Assembly: GCF_014196835.1 (NCBI RefSeq)
Contig: NZ_JACIEK010000019.1
Span: 1-54,658, forward strand
DNA length: 54,658 nucleotides
Source of the DNA: Aureimonas pseudogalii
Lineage (GTDB): Bacteria; Pseudomonadota; Alphaproteobacteria; Rhizobiales; Rhizobiaceae
Reading direction: 5' to 3'
Numbering within the stretch: position 1 is the stretch's first letter; each line of letters opens with the position of its first letter. Below are positions 47,706 through 54,658 of the stretch, piece after piece. The notes beneath the pieces were generated by a model. That model was given only the letters and a program-made list of their open reading frames with translations. It had not been told where the DNA came from and ran no database searches. Made by a program: the position numbers and the translations under genes.

Positions 47706-48269
47706 TTACTGGCGGAACGGGAAGTTGAGCGCCTTCAGAAGGGCTCGCGCTTCGTCGTCCGTCTGCGCCGTCGTACACACGATGATGTCCATGCCCCACA
47801 TCTGATCGACCTTGTCGTAGTTGATCTCGGGGAAGACGATGTGCTCCTTGATGCCCATGGCGAAATTGCCACGACCATCGAAGCTCTTCGGGTTCAGTCC
47901 GCGGAAGTCGCGAACGCGCGGGAGCGCGATCTGGACCAGGCGATCGATGAACTCGTACATGCGATCCTTGCGAAGGGTCACCTTCGCACCGATCGGCATG
48001 TTCTCACGCACCTTGAAGCCCGCGATCGAATTGCGAGCCTTGGTGATCACCGGCTTCTGGCCGGCGATGAGGGCGAGATCCTCGGCCGCGATCGAGGGCT
48101 TCTTCGAGTCGCCGGTGGCCTCGCCGACGCCCATGTTGATCACGACCTTGTCGAGCCGCGGCACCTGCATCTCGTTGGAGTAGTTGAACTCCTCGAGAAG
48201 CTGCTTGCGGATCTCGTTGGCGTAGACCGCCTTCAGGCGCGGCGTGTAGTTGGTGCTGGCGTCAGCCAT
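47706..48269 (-). CDS. rplE: 50S ribosomal protein L5
   Basis: L5 binds 5S rRNA and contacts the P-site tRNA. The 187 residues start [20 protein letters not shown] and include [33 protein letters not shown] and the C-terminal [19 protein letters not shown]. The start at 48269 overlaps the end of rplX by eight bases (ATGGCTGA), implying coupled translation; the frame is open to 48362 but not conserved. Confidence 0.98.
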   Translation of the reverse strand: MADASTNYTPRLKAVYANEIRKQLLEEFNYSNEMQVPRLDKVVINMGVGEATGDSKKPSIAAEDLALIAGQKPVITKARNSIAGFKVRENMPIGAKVTLRKDRMYEFIDRLVQIALPRVRDFRGLNPKSFDGRGNFAMGIKEHIVFPEINYDKVDQMWGMDIIVCTTAQTDDEARALLKALNFPFRQ

Positions 48270-48585
48270 CGATCTGTTCTCCCGAACGCTTGGCGAACCG
48301 CACCTTCTTGGCGTTCTCACCCTCACCGACGACCTTGAAACCGACGCGGGTCGGCTTGCCATCCTTCGGGTCGGCGACCGAAAGGTTGGAGAGATGGATC
48401 GGGGCCTCCTTGGAGATGATCCCGGCTTCCTGGCTCGCGGACTGGCGCTGGTGACGCTTCACCATATTGACGCCCTGCACCACGGCCCGGTCTTCCTTCG
48501 GCATGACCTGGACGACCTTGCCGGTCTGACCCTTGTCCTTGCCTGCGAGCACGACGACGTTGTCGCCCTTCTTGATCTTTTGCAT
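48262..48585 (-). CDS. rplX: 50S ribosomal protein L24
   Basis: L24 initiates 50S assembly. The 107 residues start [20 protein letters not shown], containing the KOW motif, and continue [20 protein letters not shown]. Length is usual for alphaproteobacteria. It overlaps the start of rplE and follows rplN by 12 bp. Confidence 0.98.
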   Translation of the reverse strand: MQKIKKGDNVVVLAGKDKGQTGKVVQVMPKEDRAVVQGVNMVKRHQRQSASQEAGIISKEAPIHLSNLSVADPKDGKPTRVGFKVVGEGENAKKVRFAKRSGEQIDG

Positions 48586-48597
48586 GGGTCCGGTTCC

Positions 48598-48966
48598 TTA
48601 CAGCACTTCCGGCGCCAGCGAAATGATCTTCATGTGGTTCCGACCGCGCAGCTCGCGCGGCACGGGACCGAAGATACGGGTGCCGACCGGCTCTTTCTTG
48701 TTGTCGATGAGAACGGCGGCGTTACGGTCGAACCGGATCACCGAACCATCGGCGCGACGGATGTCCTTGGCGGTGCGAACCACCACGGCCTTCATCACAT
48801 CACCCTTCTTCACGCGGCCCCGCGGAATCGCTTCCTTGATCGAGACGACGATGATGTCGCCGACCGAAGCATATTTGCGCTTGGAGCCGCCCAGCACCTT
48901 GATGCACATGACACGACGGGCGCCGGAATTGTCCGCCACATCGAGGTTTGTTTGCATCTGAATCAT
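48598..48966 (-). CDS. rplN: 50S ribosomal protein L14
   Basis: L14 sits at the subunit interface near bridge B5. The 122 residues start [20 protein letters not shown], the invariant N-terminus, and include [20 protein letters not shown] and the C-terminal [11 protein letters not shown]. It is the first gene of the spc group; the 69-bp gap before it holds a compound hairpin. Confidence 0.98.
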   Translation of the reverse strand: MIQMQTNLDVADNSGARRVMCIKVLGGSKRKYASVGDIIVVSIKEAIPRGRVKKGDVMKAVVVRTAKDIRRADGSVIRFDRNAAVLIDNKKEPVGTRIFGPVPRELRGRNHMKIISLAPEVL

Positions 48967-48993
48967 GTCAGGCCGCCTTCACATAACGAGCAT

Positions 48994-49026
48994 CCGGGGA
49001 GCGCAGGATCGATGCGCTGCACCCGG
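48994..49026 (-). repeat. Compound hairpin in the rpsQ-rplN gap
   Basis: CCGGG (48994-48998) pairs with CCCGG (49022-49026), and inside it AGCGCA (49000-49005) pairs with TGCGCT (49013-49018) around a seven-base loop. It lies at the junction of the S10 and spc groups, about 30 bases before the rplN start. No U-tract is present. Confidence 0.45.
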
Positions 49027-49035
49027 AAGATGAGT

Positions 49036-49281
49036 TCACTGAGCCGCTGCTTGGCTCGCAACGACGATCCAGGTCTTGTCCTTCGAGATCGGCCGCGTCT
49101 CCTCGATGGAGACGATGTCGCCGACCTTGTACTGGTTGGATTCGTCGTGCGCCTTGTACTTCTTGGACCGACGGACGGTCTTCTTGAAGAGCGGATGCGT
49201 GAAGCGACGCTCCACGAGCACGACGACCGTCTTGTCATTCTTGTCGGAGACCACGGTCCCCTGCAAAACGCGTTTCGGCAT
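49036..49281 (-). CDS. rpsQ: 30S ribosomal protein S17
   Basis: The 81-residue S17 starts [20 protein letters not shown], with [20 protein letters not shown] and [20 protein letters not shown], the OB-fold signature. It is the last gene of the S10 group, 11 bp after rpmC. Confidence 0.97.
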   Translation of the reverse strand: MPKRVLQGTVVSDKNDKTVVVLVERRFTHPLFKKTVRRSKKYKAHDESNQYKVGDIVSIEETRPISKDKTWIVVASQAAAQ

Positions 49282-49292
49282 ATTGTCTACCT

Positions 49293-49493
49293 TCAGGCCT
49301 TGGCCGTGGCCGCCTTCTGGCGGGCGATGGTCTTGATCCGCGCGATGTCGCGACGGATTTCCTTGACACGGGACGTGTTCTCAAGCTGGCCCGTAGCACG
49401 TTGGAAGCGCAGATTAAACTGCTCTTTCTTCAATGCACCGAGTTCAGTGGTCAGCTCGTCCTGCGTCTTGGTCGTAAGATCGGAGGCTTTCAT
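49293..49493 (-). CDS. rpmC: 50S ribosomal protein L29
   Basis: The 66-residue helical L29 lies at the tunnel exit next to L23. Visible features are [20 protein letters not shown] and the family motif [15 protein letters not shown]. It lies between rplP and rpsQ in normal order. Confidence 0.97.
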   Translation of the reverse strand: MKASDLTTKTQDELTTELGALKKEQFNLRFQRATGQLENTSRVKEIRRDIARIKTIARQKAATAKA

Positions 49494-49505
49494 GATCCCT
49501 CTTCC

Positions 49506-49919
49506 TTATTCGGCAATGCGCTGGATGAAGCGGGTCCGGATCGGAAGCTTCGCCGCACCGAGGCGAAGAGCCTCGCGCGCAACATCTTCGGCCACGCCGT
49601 CGATCTCGAACATGATGCGACCGGGAGCAACGCGAGCCGCCCAATATTCAATCGCGCCCTTGCCCTTACCCATGCGGACTTCGGTCGGCTTCGCGGTGAC
49701 CGGCAGGTCCGGATAGATCCGGATCCACACGCGCCCCTGGCGCTTCATCTGACGCGTGATCGCGCGGCGGGCCGCCTCGATCTGACGGGCGGTCACCCGC
49801 TCCGGCTCCAGGGCCTTCAGGCCGAAGGTGCCGTAGCTGAGGATCGCGCCGGCCTTGGAAGCCCCATGGATGCGTCCCTTGAACGCCTTCCGGAACTTCG
49901 TGCGCTTTGGCTGCAACAT
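49506..49919 (-). CDS. rplP: 50S ribosomal protein L16
   Basis: L16 lies near the A-site tRNA elbow. The 137 residues start [19 protein letters not shown] and include [24 protein letters not shown] residues around 42-62, [20 protein letters not shown] and the [16 protein letters not shown] block. It follows rpsC by 25 bp and precedes rpmC by 12 bp. Confidence 0.98.
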   Translation of the reverse strand: MLQPKRTKFRKAFKGRIHGASKAGAILSYGTFGLKALEPERVTARQIEAARRAITRQMKRQGRVWIRIYPDLPVTAKPTEVRMGKGKGAIEYWAARVAPGRIMFEIDGVAEDVAREALRLGAAKLPIRTRFIQRIAE

Positions 49920-49944
49920 CGTATTCTACTCCGAAACCTGAGTG

Positions 49945-50667
49945 TCAGGCGTGCTCACGCTCGCGCTCGCGACGACGATTGTTGCCGCCACCGGAGGCAT
50001 CGCCCTCGATCGCGCGGCGTTCCGACGCCATGGGATCGTGCTCGAGGATCTCGCCCTTGAAGACCCAGACCTTGACGCCGCACACGCCGTAGGCGGTATG
50101 GGCCTCGGCCGTTCCGTAGTCGACATCGGCACGCAGCGTGTGCAACGGCACGCGACCTTCGCGGTACCATTCCATACGCGCGATTTCCGCGCCGCCGAGA
50201 CGACCGCCGCAATTGATGCGGATGCCTTCCGCGCCAAGGCGCATGGCGGACTGAACGGCGCGCTTCATGGCACGACGGAAGGCGATGCGGCGCTCGAGCT
50301 GCTGCGCGATCGACTGCGCGACGAGCGTCGCGTCGGTCTCGGGCTTCCGCACCTCGACGATGTTGATGTGCGTCTCGGCATTCGTCATCGACGCGAGCTT
50401 CTTGCGAAGCTTCTCGATGTCGGCACCCTTCTTGCCGATCACGATGCCCGGACGCGCCGAGTGGATCGTGATGCGGCACTTCTTGTGCGGGCGCTCGATG
50501 ACGACCTTCGAGACGGCAGCCTGCTTCAGCTCGTTGAGGAGATACTTGCGGATCGCAAGATCCTCGTGGAGCAGCTTGCCGTACTCACCGGTGTTGGCGA
50601 ACCAACGGGAATCCCAGGTGCGGTTGATGCCGAGGCGAAAACCGATCGGATTGATTTTCTGACCCAT
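49945..50667 (-). CDS. rpsC: 30S ribosomal protein S3
   Basis: S3 forms part of the mRNA entry tunnel and helicase. The 240 residues start [20 protein letters not shown], with a KH domain ([20 protein letters not shown], about 65-85) and the C-domain [20 protein letters not shown]. The tail is rich in Arg, Glu and Gly. It shares one base with the rplV stop. Confidence 0.98.
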   Translation of the reverse strand: MGQKINPIGFRLGINRTWDSRWFANTGEYGKLLHEDLAIRKYLLNELKQAAVSKVVIERPHKKCRITIHSARPGIVIGKKGADIEKLRKKLASMTNAETHINIVEVRKPETDATLVAQSIAQQLERRIAFRRAMKRAVQSAMRLGAEGIRINCGGRLGGAEIARMEWYREGRVPLHTLRADVDYGTAEAHTAYGVCGVKVWVFKGEILEHDPMASERRAIEGDASGGGNNRRREREREHA

Positions 50668-51053
50668 CAGGCGGCCTCCTCTTCGGCGATTTCGCGCACC
50701 ACAATCGTCAGATGCGAGAACGGCTTCTCGACGCGGCTGGCGCGACCGCGACCCCGCGCATGGAAGCGCTTCATCGTGATCGACTTGCCGACGTAGGCCT
50801 CGACGACGACCAGCGTGTCGACGTCGAGATCGTGATTGTTCTCGGCGTTGGCGATGGCGCTCTCAAGCGTCTTCTTGACGGTCTCGGCGATCCGCTTGCG
50901 CGAGAAGGTGAGCTCCGCGAGCGCGCGGTCCACCTTCTTGCCGCGGATCATCTGCGCCACGAGGTTCAGTTTCTGCGGGCTGACGCGGATCGTACGGGCG
51001 ACTGCTTTCGCCTCGTTGTCCTTCAGCACGCGCTCGGCCTTGGCCTTGCCCAT
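50667..51053 (-). CDS. rplV: 50S ribosomal protein L22
   Basis: L22 extends a beta-hairpin into the exit tunnel. The 128 residues include [20 protein letters not shown] and the C-terminal hairpin and signature [20 protein letters not shown]. It begins two bases after the rpsS stop. Confidence 0.98.
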   Translation of the reverse strand: MGKAKAERVLKDNEAKAVARTIRVSPQKLNLVAQMIRGKKVDRALAELTFSRKRIAETVKKTLESAIANAENNHDLDVDTLVVVEAYVGKSITMKRFHARGRGRASRVEKPFSHLTIVVREIAEEEAA

Positions 51054-51055
51054 GA

Positions 51056-51334
51056 TTACTTCCTCTTCGCCTTCTTGTCGGCGCCGTGGCCGTAATACGT
51101 ACGGGTCGGAGAAAACTCGCCGAACTTGTGGCCGACCATGTCCTCGTTGACATTGACCGGGATGTGCTTGTTGCCGTTGTAGACGCCGAACGTAAGCCCG
51201 ACGAACTGCGGCAGGATCGTGGAACGACGGCTCCAGATCTTGATGACTTCATTGCGTCCGCCAGAGCGGACCTTCTCTGCCTTCTTCAGCAGGTAGCCAT
51301 CAACGAACGGACCTTTCCAGACTGAACGTGTCAT
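51056..51334 (-). CDS. rpsS: 30S ribosomal protein S19
   Basis: S19 is in the 30S head with S13. The 92 residues start [20 protein letters not shown] and contain [39 protein letters not shown] and a basic tail. It lies between rplB and rplV. Confidence 0.98.
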   Translation of the reverse strand: MTRSVWKGPFVDGYLLKKAEKVRSGGRNEVIKIWSRRSTILPQFVGLTFGVYNGNKHIPVNVNEDMVGHKFGEFSPTRTYYGHGADKKAKRK

Positions 51335-51346
51335 GGAGTGTTTCCC

Positions 51347-52183
51347 TTACTTCTTGCGCTGATGGCGCGAGCGCATGATGAACTTATCGGTCGACTTGTT
51401 CTGGCGAGTCCGCTTGCCCTTCGTCGGCTTGCCCCAAGGCGAGACAGGATGACGACCACCGGACGTACGGCCTTCACCACCACCATGCGGGTGATCGACC
51501 GGGTTCATCGCGACACCGCGAACATGCGGGCGCCGACCGAGCCAGACCGAACGACCAGCCTTGCCCAGATTGATGTTGCCGTGATCCGGGTTGGACACGG
51601 CGCCGACCGTCGCCAGGCACGCACCCGGCACGAGACGCTGCTCACCCGAGTTCAGGCGCAGGATCGCCATCCCCTGATCGCGACCGACGAGCTGGGCGTA
51701 GGCGCCAGCCGACCGGGCGATCTGGCCACCCTTCTCCGGCTTCATCTCCACATTGTGAATGATGGTGCCGACCGGCATCGCCGACAGCGGCATCGCATTG
51801 CCCGGCTTCACGTCGATGCCGGTGAGGCCCGACACGACCTTGTCGCCGGCAGCCAGGCGCTGCGGCGCAAGAATGTAGGCGAGTTCGCCGTCCTCGTACT
51901 TGACAAGTGCGATGAACGCGGTGCGGTTCGGATCGTACTCGAGGCGCTCGATCGTACCGACCATGTCGAACTTGCGACGCTTGAAGTCGATCGTGCGATA
52001 TGTGCGCTTGTGACCGCCGCCCTGGTAGCGCGCGGTGATGCGGCCAGTGTTGTTACGGCCGCCCTTCTGAGTCAGGCCTTCGGTCAACTGCTTGACCGGC
52101 TTGCCCTTCCAGAGACCGGACCGATCCACGAGAACCAGCTGGCGCTGGCTCGGGGTCACCGGGTTGTAATTCTTCAGTGCCAT
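51347..52183 (-). CDS. rplB: 50S ribosomal protein L2
   Basis: L2 is needed for subunit joining and supports the peptidyl transferase centre. The 278 residues start [20 protein letters not shown]. They contain [19 protein letters not shown], the [19 protein letters not shown] block, and [16 protein letters not shown], which holds the conserved histidine near the active centre. It follows rplW by 25 bp. Confidence 0.98.
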   Translation of the reverse strand: MALKNYNPVTPSQRQLVLVDRSGLWKGKPVKQLTEGLTQKGGRNNTGRITARYQGGGHKRTYRTIDFKRRKFDMVGTIERLEYDPNRTAFIALVKYEDGELAYILAPQRLAAGDKVVSGLTGIDVKPGNAMPLSAMPVGTIIHNVEMKPEKGGQIARSAGAYAQLVGRDQGMAILRLNSGEQRLVPGACLATVGAVSNPDHGNINLGKAGRSVWLGRRPHVRGVAMNPVDHPHGGGEGRTSGGRHPVSPWGKPTKGKRTRQNKSTDKFIMRSRHQRKK

Positions 52184-52208
52184 GATCTTCTATCCTCGCG
52201 GCCAGCCG

Positions 52209-52502
52209 TCAGAGACCGGTGGAGACGTCGATGGACTGGCCCTCGGCCAGCGTCACGATCGCCTTCTTCTGGTCGCTCTGGCGCCCAAGGCGCCCCTTGA
52301 ACCGGCGAGACTTGCCCTTCCGGTTCAGCGTGTTGACGGCGGTGACCTTGACCCCGAACAACGCCTCGACCGCAGCCTTGATCTGCGGCTTCGTCGCCGT
52401 GTCCGGCACGTTGAAGATCACCTGATTGAACTCGGAGACCATCGTCGACTTTTCAGTGACGACCGGGCTCGTGATAACGTCGTAGTGGCGAAGATCGGTC
52501 AC
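52209..52502 (-). CDS. rplW: 50S ribosomal protein L23
   Basis: L23 is the docking site for trigger factor and SRP at the tunnel exit. The 97 residues start [20 protein letters not shown] and include [39 protein letters not shown] and [14 protein letters not shown]. The start overlaps the rplD stop by four bases (ATGA). Confidence 0.98.
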   Translation of the reverse strand: MTDLRHYDVITSPVVTEKSTMVSEFNQVIFNVPDTATKPQIKAAVEALFGVKVTAVNTLNRKGKSRRFKGRLGRQSDQKKAIVTLAEGQSIDVSTGL

Positions 52503-53119
52503 TTGAAGCGCTCCTCGAGGGCCTCGACCGCCGCCTTCGACAGGACGAGCGTCTGACGGCGCAGGATGTCGTAGACGTTGATGCCCTGGATCGGCAGGAC
52601 GTCGATGTTCGGGATGTTGCGAGCCGAACGCGAGAAGTTCGCGTCGAGCTGCGCGCCGCCGATGATCAGCGCGTTCGTCAGGCCGAGGTTAACGAACTGC
52701 GAGAGCGTCGCCTTCGTCTTTCCGTCCTGCGACACGAGATCGTCGATCACGATGATGCCGCCCGACTTCGCCTTCGACGAGAGCGCGTGCTTCAGCGCGA
52801 GAGCGCGGATCTTCTTCGGCAGGTCATGCGCGTGGGACCGCGAGACCGGACCATGGGCCTTGCCGCCGCCGCGGAACTGCGGGGCGCGGGCCGAGCCGTG
52901 ACGTGCACGACCGGTGCCCTTCTGCTTGTAGAGCTTGGCGCCCGTACGAGCGATCTCGGCGCGGCCGAGCGACTGGTGCGTGCCCTGCTGGCGCTTGGCG
53001 AGCTGGTAGCGGACCATGCGCTGGAGGATGTCGGCGCGGGGTTCGAGACCGAAGATCTCGTCCGCCAGCGTCACCGACCCGGCATCGCCACCGGCGAGGG
53101 TTGTGATCTTGATGTCCAT
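52499..53119 (-). CDS. rplD: 50S ribosomal protein L4
   Basis: L4 reaches into the exit tunnel and in E. coli also represses the S10 operon. The 206 residues include [20 protein letters not shown], the [11 protein letters not shown] region, [20 protein letters not shown] and the C-terminal [20 protein letters not shown]. It shares one base with the rplC stop, so translation is coupled. Confidence 0.98.
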   Translation of the reverse strand: MDIKITTLAGGDAGSVTLADEIFGLEPRADILQRMVRYQLAKRQQGTHQSLGRAEIARTGAKLYKQKGTGRARHGSARAPQFRGGGKAHGPVSRSHAHDLPKKIRALALKHALSSKAKSGGIIVIDDLVSQDGKTKATLSQFVNLGLTNALIIGGAQLDANFSRSARNIPNIDVLPIQGINVYDILRRQTLVLSKAAVEALEERFK

Positions 53120-53841
53120 TATTCCGTTCCCTCGGAAGCGACTTCGGCCTGCGAGCCCGTGTTGGCAGCCTGACGCAGCCCGGCCGGCTTCGGCGCGTTC
53201 GCCGGAAGGTCGGACTTCACGGCGTCGCGGATGAGGATCCAGCCACCCTTCGAACCCGGGACGGCACCGCGGATGAGGATGAGGCCCTTGTCGGCGTCCG
53301 TGCGGACGACCTCGAGGTTCTGGGTCGTCACGCGGGTCTGGCCCATGTGGCCGGCCATCTTCTTGTTCTTGAAAACCTTGCCGGGATCCTGGCGCTGACC
53401 CGTCGAACCGTGCGAGCGGTGCGACACGGACACGCCGTGGGTGGCGCGCAGTCCGCCGAAATTGTGGCGCTTGATGGCGCCGGCGAAGCCCTTGCCGATC
53501 GAGGTGCCGGTCACGTCCACCAGCTGACCCGCGACGAAGTGGTCGGCCGTGATCTCGGCGCCGACGTCGACGAGGTTGTCGTCGGAGACGCGAAACTCCG
53601 CCATCTTCTTCTTCGGCTCGACCGAAGCCTGGGCGAACACGCCACGCATCGGCTTCGACGTATTCTTCACCTTCGCGACACCGACGCCGAGCTGAAGAGC
53701 GGTATATCCGTTCTTCTCCTCGGTGCGATGACCGACAACCTGGAGGTTCTCGACCTTCAAAACCGTGACCGGAACATGTTCGCCCGCATCATTGTAGATG
53801 CGGGTCATGCCGACCTTCTGTGCAATCACACCTGAACGCAT
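53119..53841 (-). CDS. rplC: 50S ribosomal protein L3
   Basis: L3 starts 50S assembly and contacts the peptidyl transferase centre. The 240 residues begin [20 protein letters not shown] and contain [19 protein letters not shown], the [20 protein letters not shown] block with the methylated-Gln region, and [18 protein letters not shown]-terminal tail of about 30 residues, rich in Ala and Glu, extends beyond the E. coli length, as is usual in alphaproteobacteria. Confidence 0.98.
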   Translation of the reverse strand: MRSGVIAQKVGMTRIYNDAGEHVPVTVLKVENLQVVGHRTEEKNGYTALQLGVGVAKVKNTSKPMRGVFAQASVEPKKKMAEFRVSDDNLVDVGAEITADHFVAGQLVDVTGTSIGKGFAGAIKRHNFGGLRATHGVSVSHRSHGSTGQRQDPGKVFKNKKMAGHMGQTRVTTQNLEVVRTDADKGLILIRGAVPGSKGGWILIRDAVKSDLPANAPKPAGLRQAANTGSQAEVASEGTE

Positions 53842-53902
53842 TCTTCGTTCTTTCTTCAGAGGAACCTTGGGAGTTCTGGCCCCGCCGGTTCTTGTCTGCT
53901 CC

Positions 53903-54211
53903 TTAGAGCTTGATCTCGACGTCGACGCCTGCGGCGAGGTCGAGCTTCATGAGAGCGTCGACCGTCTGCGGCGTCGGATCGACGATGTCGAGCAGACGCT
54001 TGTGCGTCCGCATTTCGAACTGTTCGCGCGACTTCTTATCGACGTGCGGCGAGCGGTTCACGGTAAACTTCTCGATGCGCGTCGGCAGCGGGATGGGCCC
54101 GCGCACGTTCGCGCCAGTGCGCTTTGCCGTCGAAACGATCTCGCGAGTGGAAGCGTCGAGGACCCGGTGGTCGAACGCCTTCAGGCGGATGCGGATATTC
54201 TGGCCGTTCAT
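53903..54211 (-). CDS. rpsJ: 30S ribosomal protein S10
   Basis: S10 (NusE) works in the 30S head and in transcription antitermination with NusB. The 102 residues start [20 protein letters not shown] and include [20 protein letters not shown] and the [20 protein letters not shown] segment. It heads the S10 group. The 162-bp gap between it and tuf contains structured repeats. Confidence 0.98.
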   Translation of the reverse strand: MNGQNIRIRLKAFDHRVLDASTREIVSTAKRTGANVRGPIPLPTRIEKFTVNRSPHVDKKSREQFEMRTHKRLLDIVDPTPQTVDALMKLDLAAGVDVEIKL

Positions 54212-54297
54212 GGGATTCGTCCTCTCGTCGGAGACATGCCGGAGAGCCGGCGCTTTCCGAACGCTAAACAGTCTTCAGCCAATTCAAACGGACCGCC

Positions 54298-54364
54298 GTC
54301 CCGGCGATCCAACCGCCCCTCTCGGGGCTGCGGGACACGGCGACCAATCCTTGGCCGCCGTGCC
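54298..54364 (-). repeat. Nested inverted repeats in the tuf-rpsJ gap
   Basis: GTCCCG (54298-54303) pairs with CGGGAC (54331-54336) around an inner CCCC-TCTC-GGGG hairpin (54316-54327). An overlapping second stem pairs GACACGGCG (54334-54342) with CGCCGTGCC (54356-54364), with one G-T pair, right after the tuf stop. The two outer stems share bases and are mutually exclusive, as in an attenuator. No long U-tract was seen. Confidence 0.45.
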
Positions 54365-54373
54365 GCCGGCTTA

Positions 54374-54658
<285 letters not shown>

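Noticed and set aside
48250-49716. 488-codon plus-strand frame across rplX, rplN, rpsQ and rpmC
   Set aside because: Shadow of four conserved ribosomal protein genes.

Overview
The window is a GC-rich chromosomal segment of an alphaproteobacterium, most probably a member of the Rhizobiales (Hyphomicrobiales). The evidence for this is: both a type I and a eukaryote-like type II glutamine synthetase; an alphaproteobacterial LexA box (GTTC-N7-GTTC); an Irr-type iron control element upstream of a suf cluster; an ATP12 chaperone gene; and an S10-spc-alpha ribosomal cluster with adk between secY and rpsM. Nearly all of it is conserved housekeeping DNA. There is no prophage, CRISPR array or intact mobile element, only the tail of one IS481-like transposase at the left edge.

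Layout. 1-4725: transposase remnant, then divergent ssb and uvrA sharing a LexA box, and a DUF72 gene overlapping uvrA. 4722-11042: NAD(P)H-hydrate repair enzyme, then a nitrogen block of glnB-glnA, glutaminase and glnII, the last with a sigma-54-type promoter. 11108-16628: exported alpha/beta hydrolase, parE, an exported protein of unknown function and an RhlE-like RNA helicase. 17002-24165 (minus strand): Fe-S assembly cluster of an IscS/NifS-type desulfurase, sufB, sufC, sufD, sufS, sufT and sufA. 24360-28745: hydrolase, tyrS, aldo/keto reductase, DUF1624 membrane protein and a MerR regulator. 28927-32145: tRNA-Leu(GAG), lipB, a DUF188 gene, and a cytochrome b561-like plus molybdopterin Tat-lipoprotein pair. 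32159-37933 (minus strand): degP-like protease, rarA, crcB, rluA-type pseudouridine synthase, HAD phosphatase and ATP12. 38054-38182: an unlisted 42-residue exported peptide gene with its own promoter and terminator. 38496-39521: an NAD-dependent epimerase. 39616-54658 (minus strand): tuf (partial), S10, spc and alpha operon genes through rplQ, closed by a terminator.

How the genes work together. GlnB senses nitrogen and carbon status for the two glutamine synthetases, while glutaminase runs the reverse reaction. SufBCD is the scaffold, SufS and the second desulfurase supply sulfur, and SufA and SufT hand over or mature clusters, with Irr the probable iron sensor. The ribosomal cluster supplies most of both subunits plus the SecY channel, adenylate kinase and RNA polymerase alpha. 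Its longer gaps carry hairpins, a terminator-like element before secY and a near-consensus promoter before rpsM, so it is probably split into several regulatory units.

I found no clearly new multi-gene system. The most interesting leads are the small exported peptide gene, the control elements of the suf and glnII loci, the cytochrome b/molybdoenzyme pair, and the punctuation inside the ribosomal cluster.
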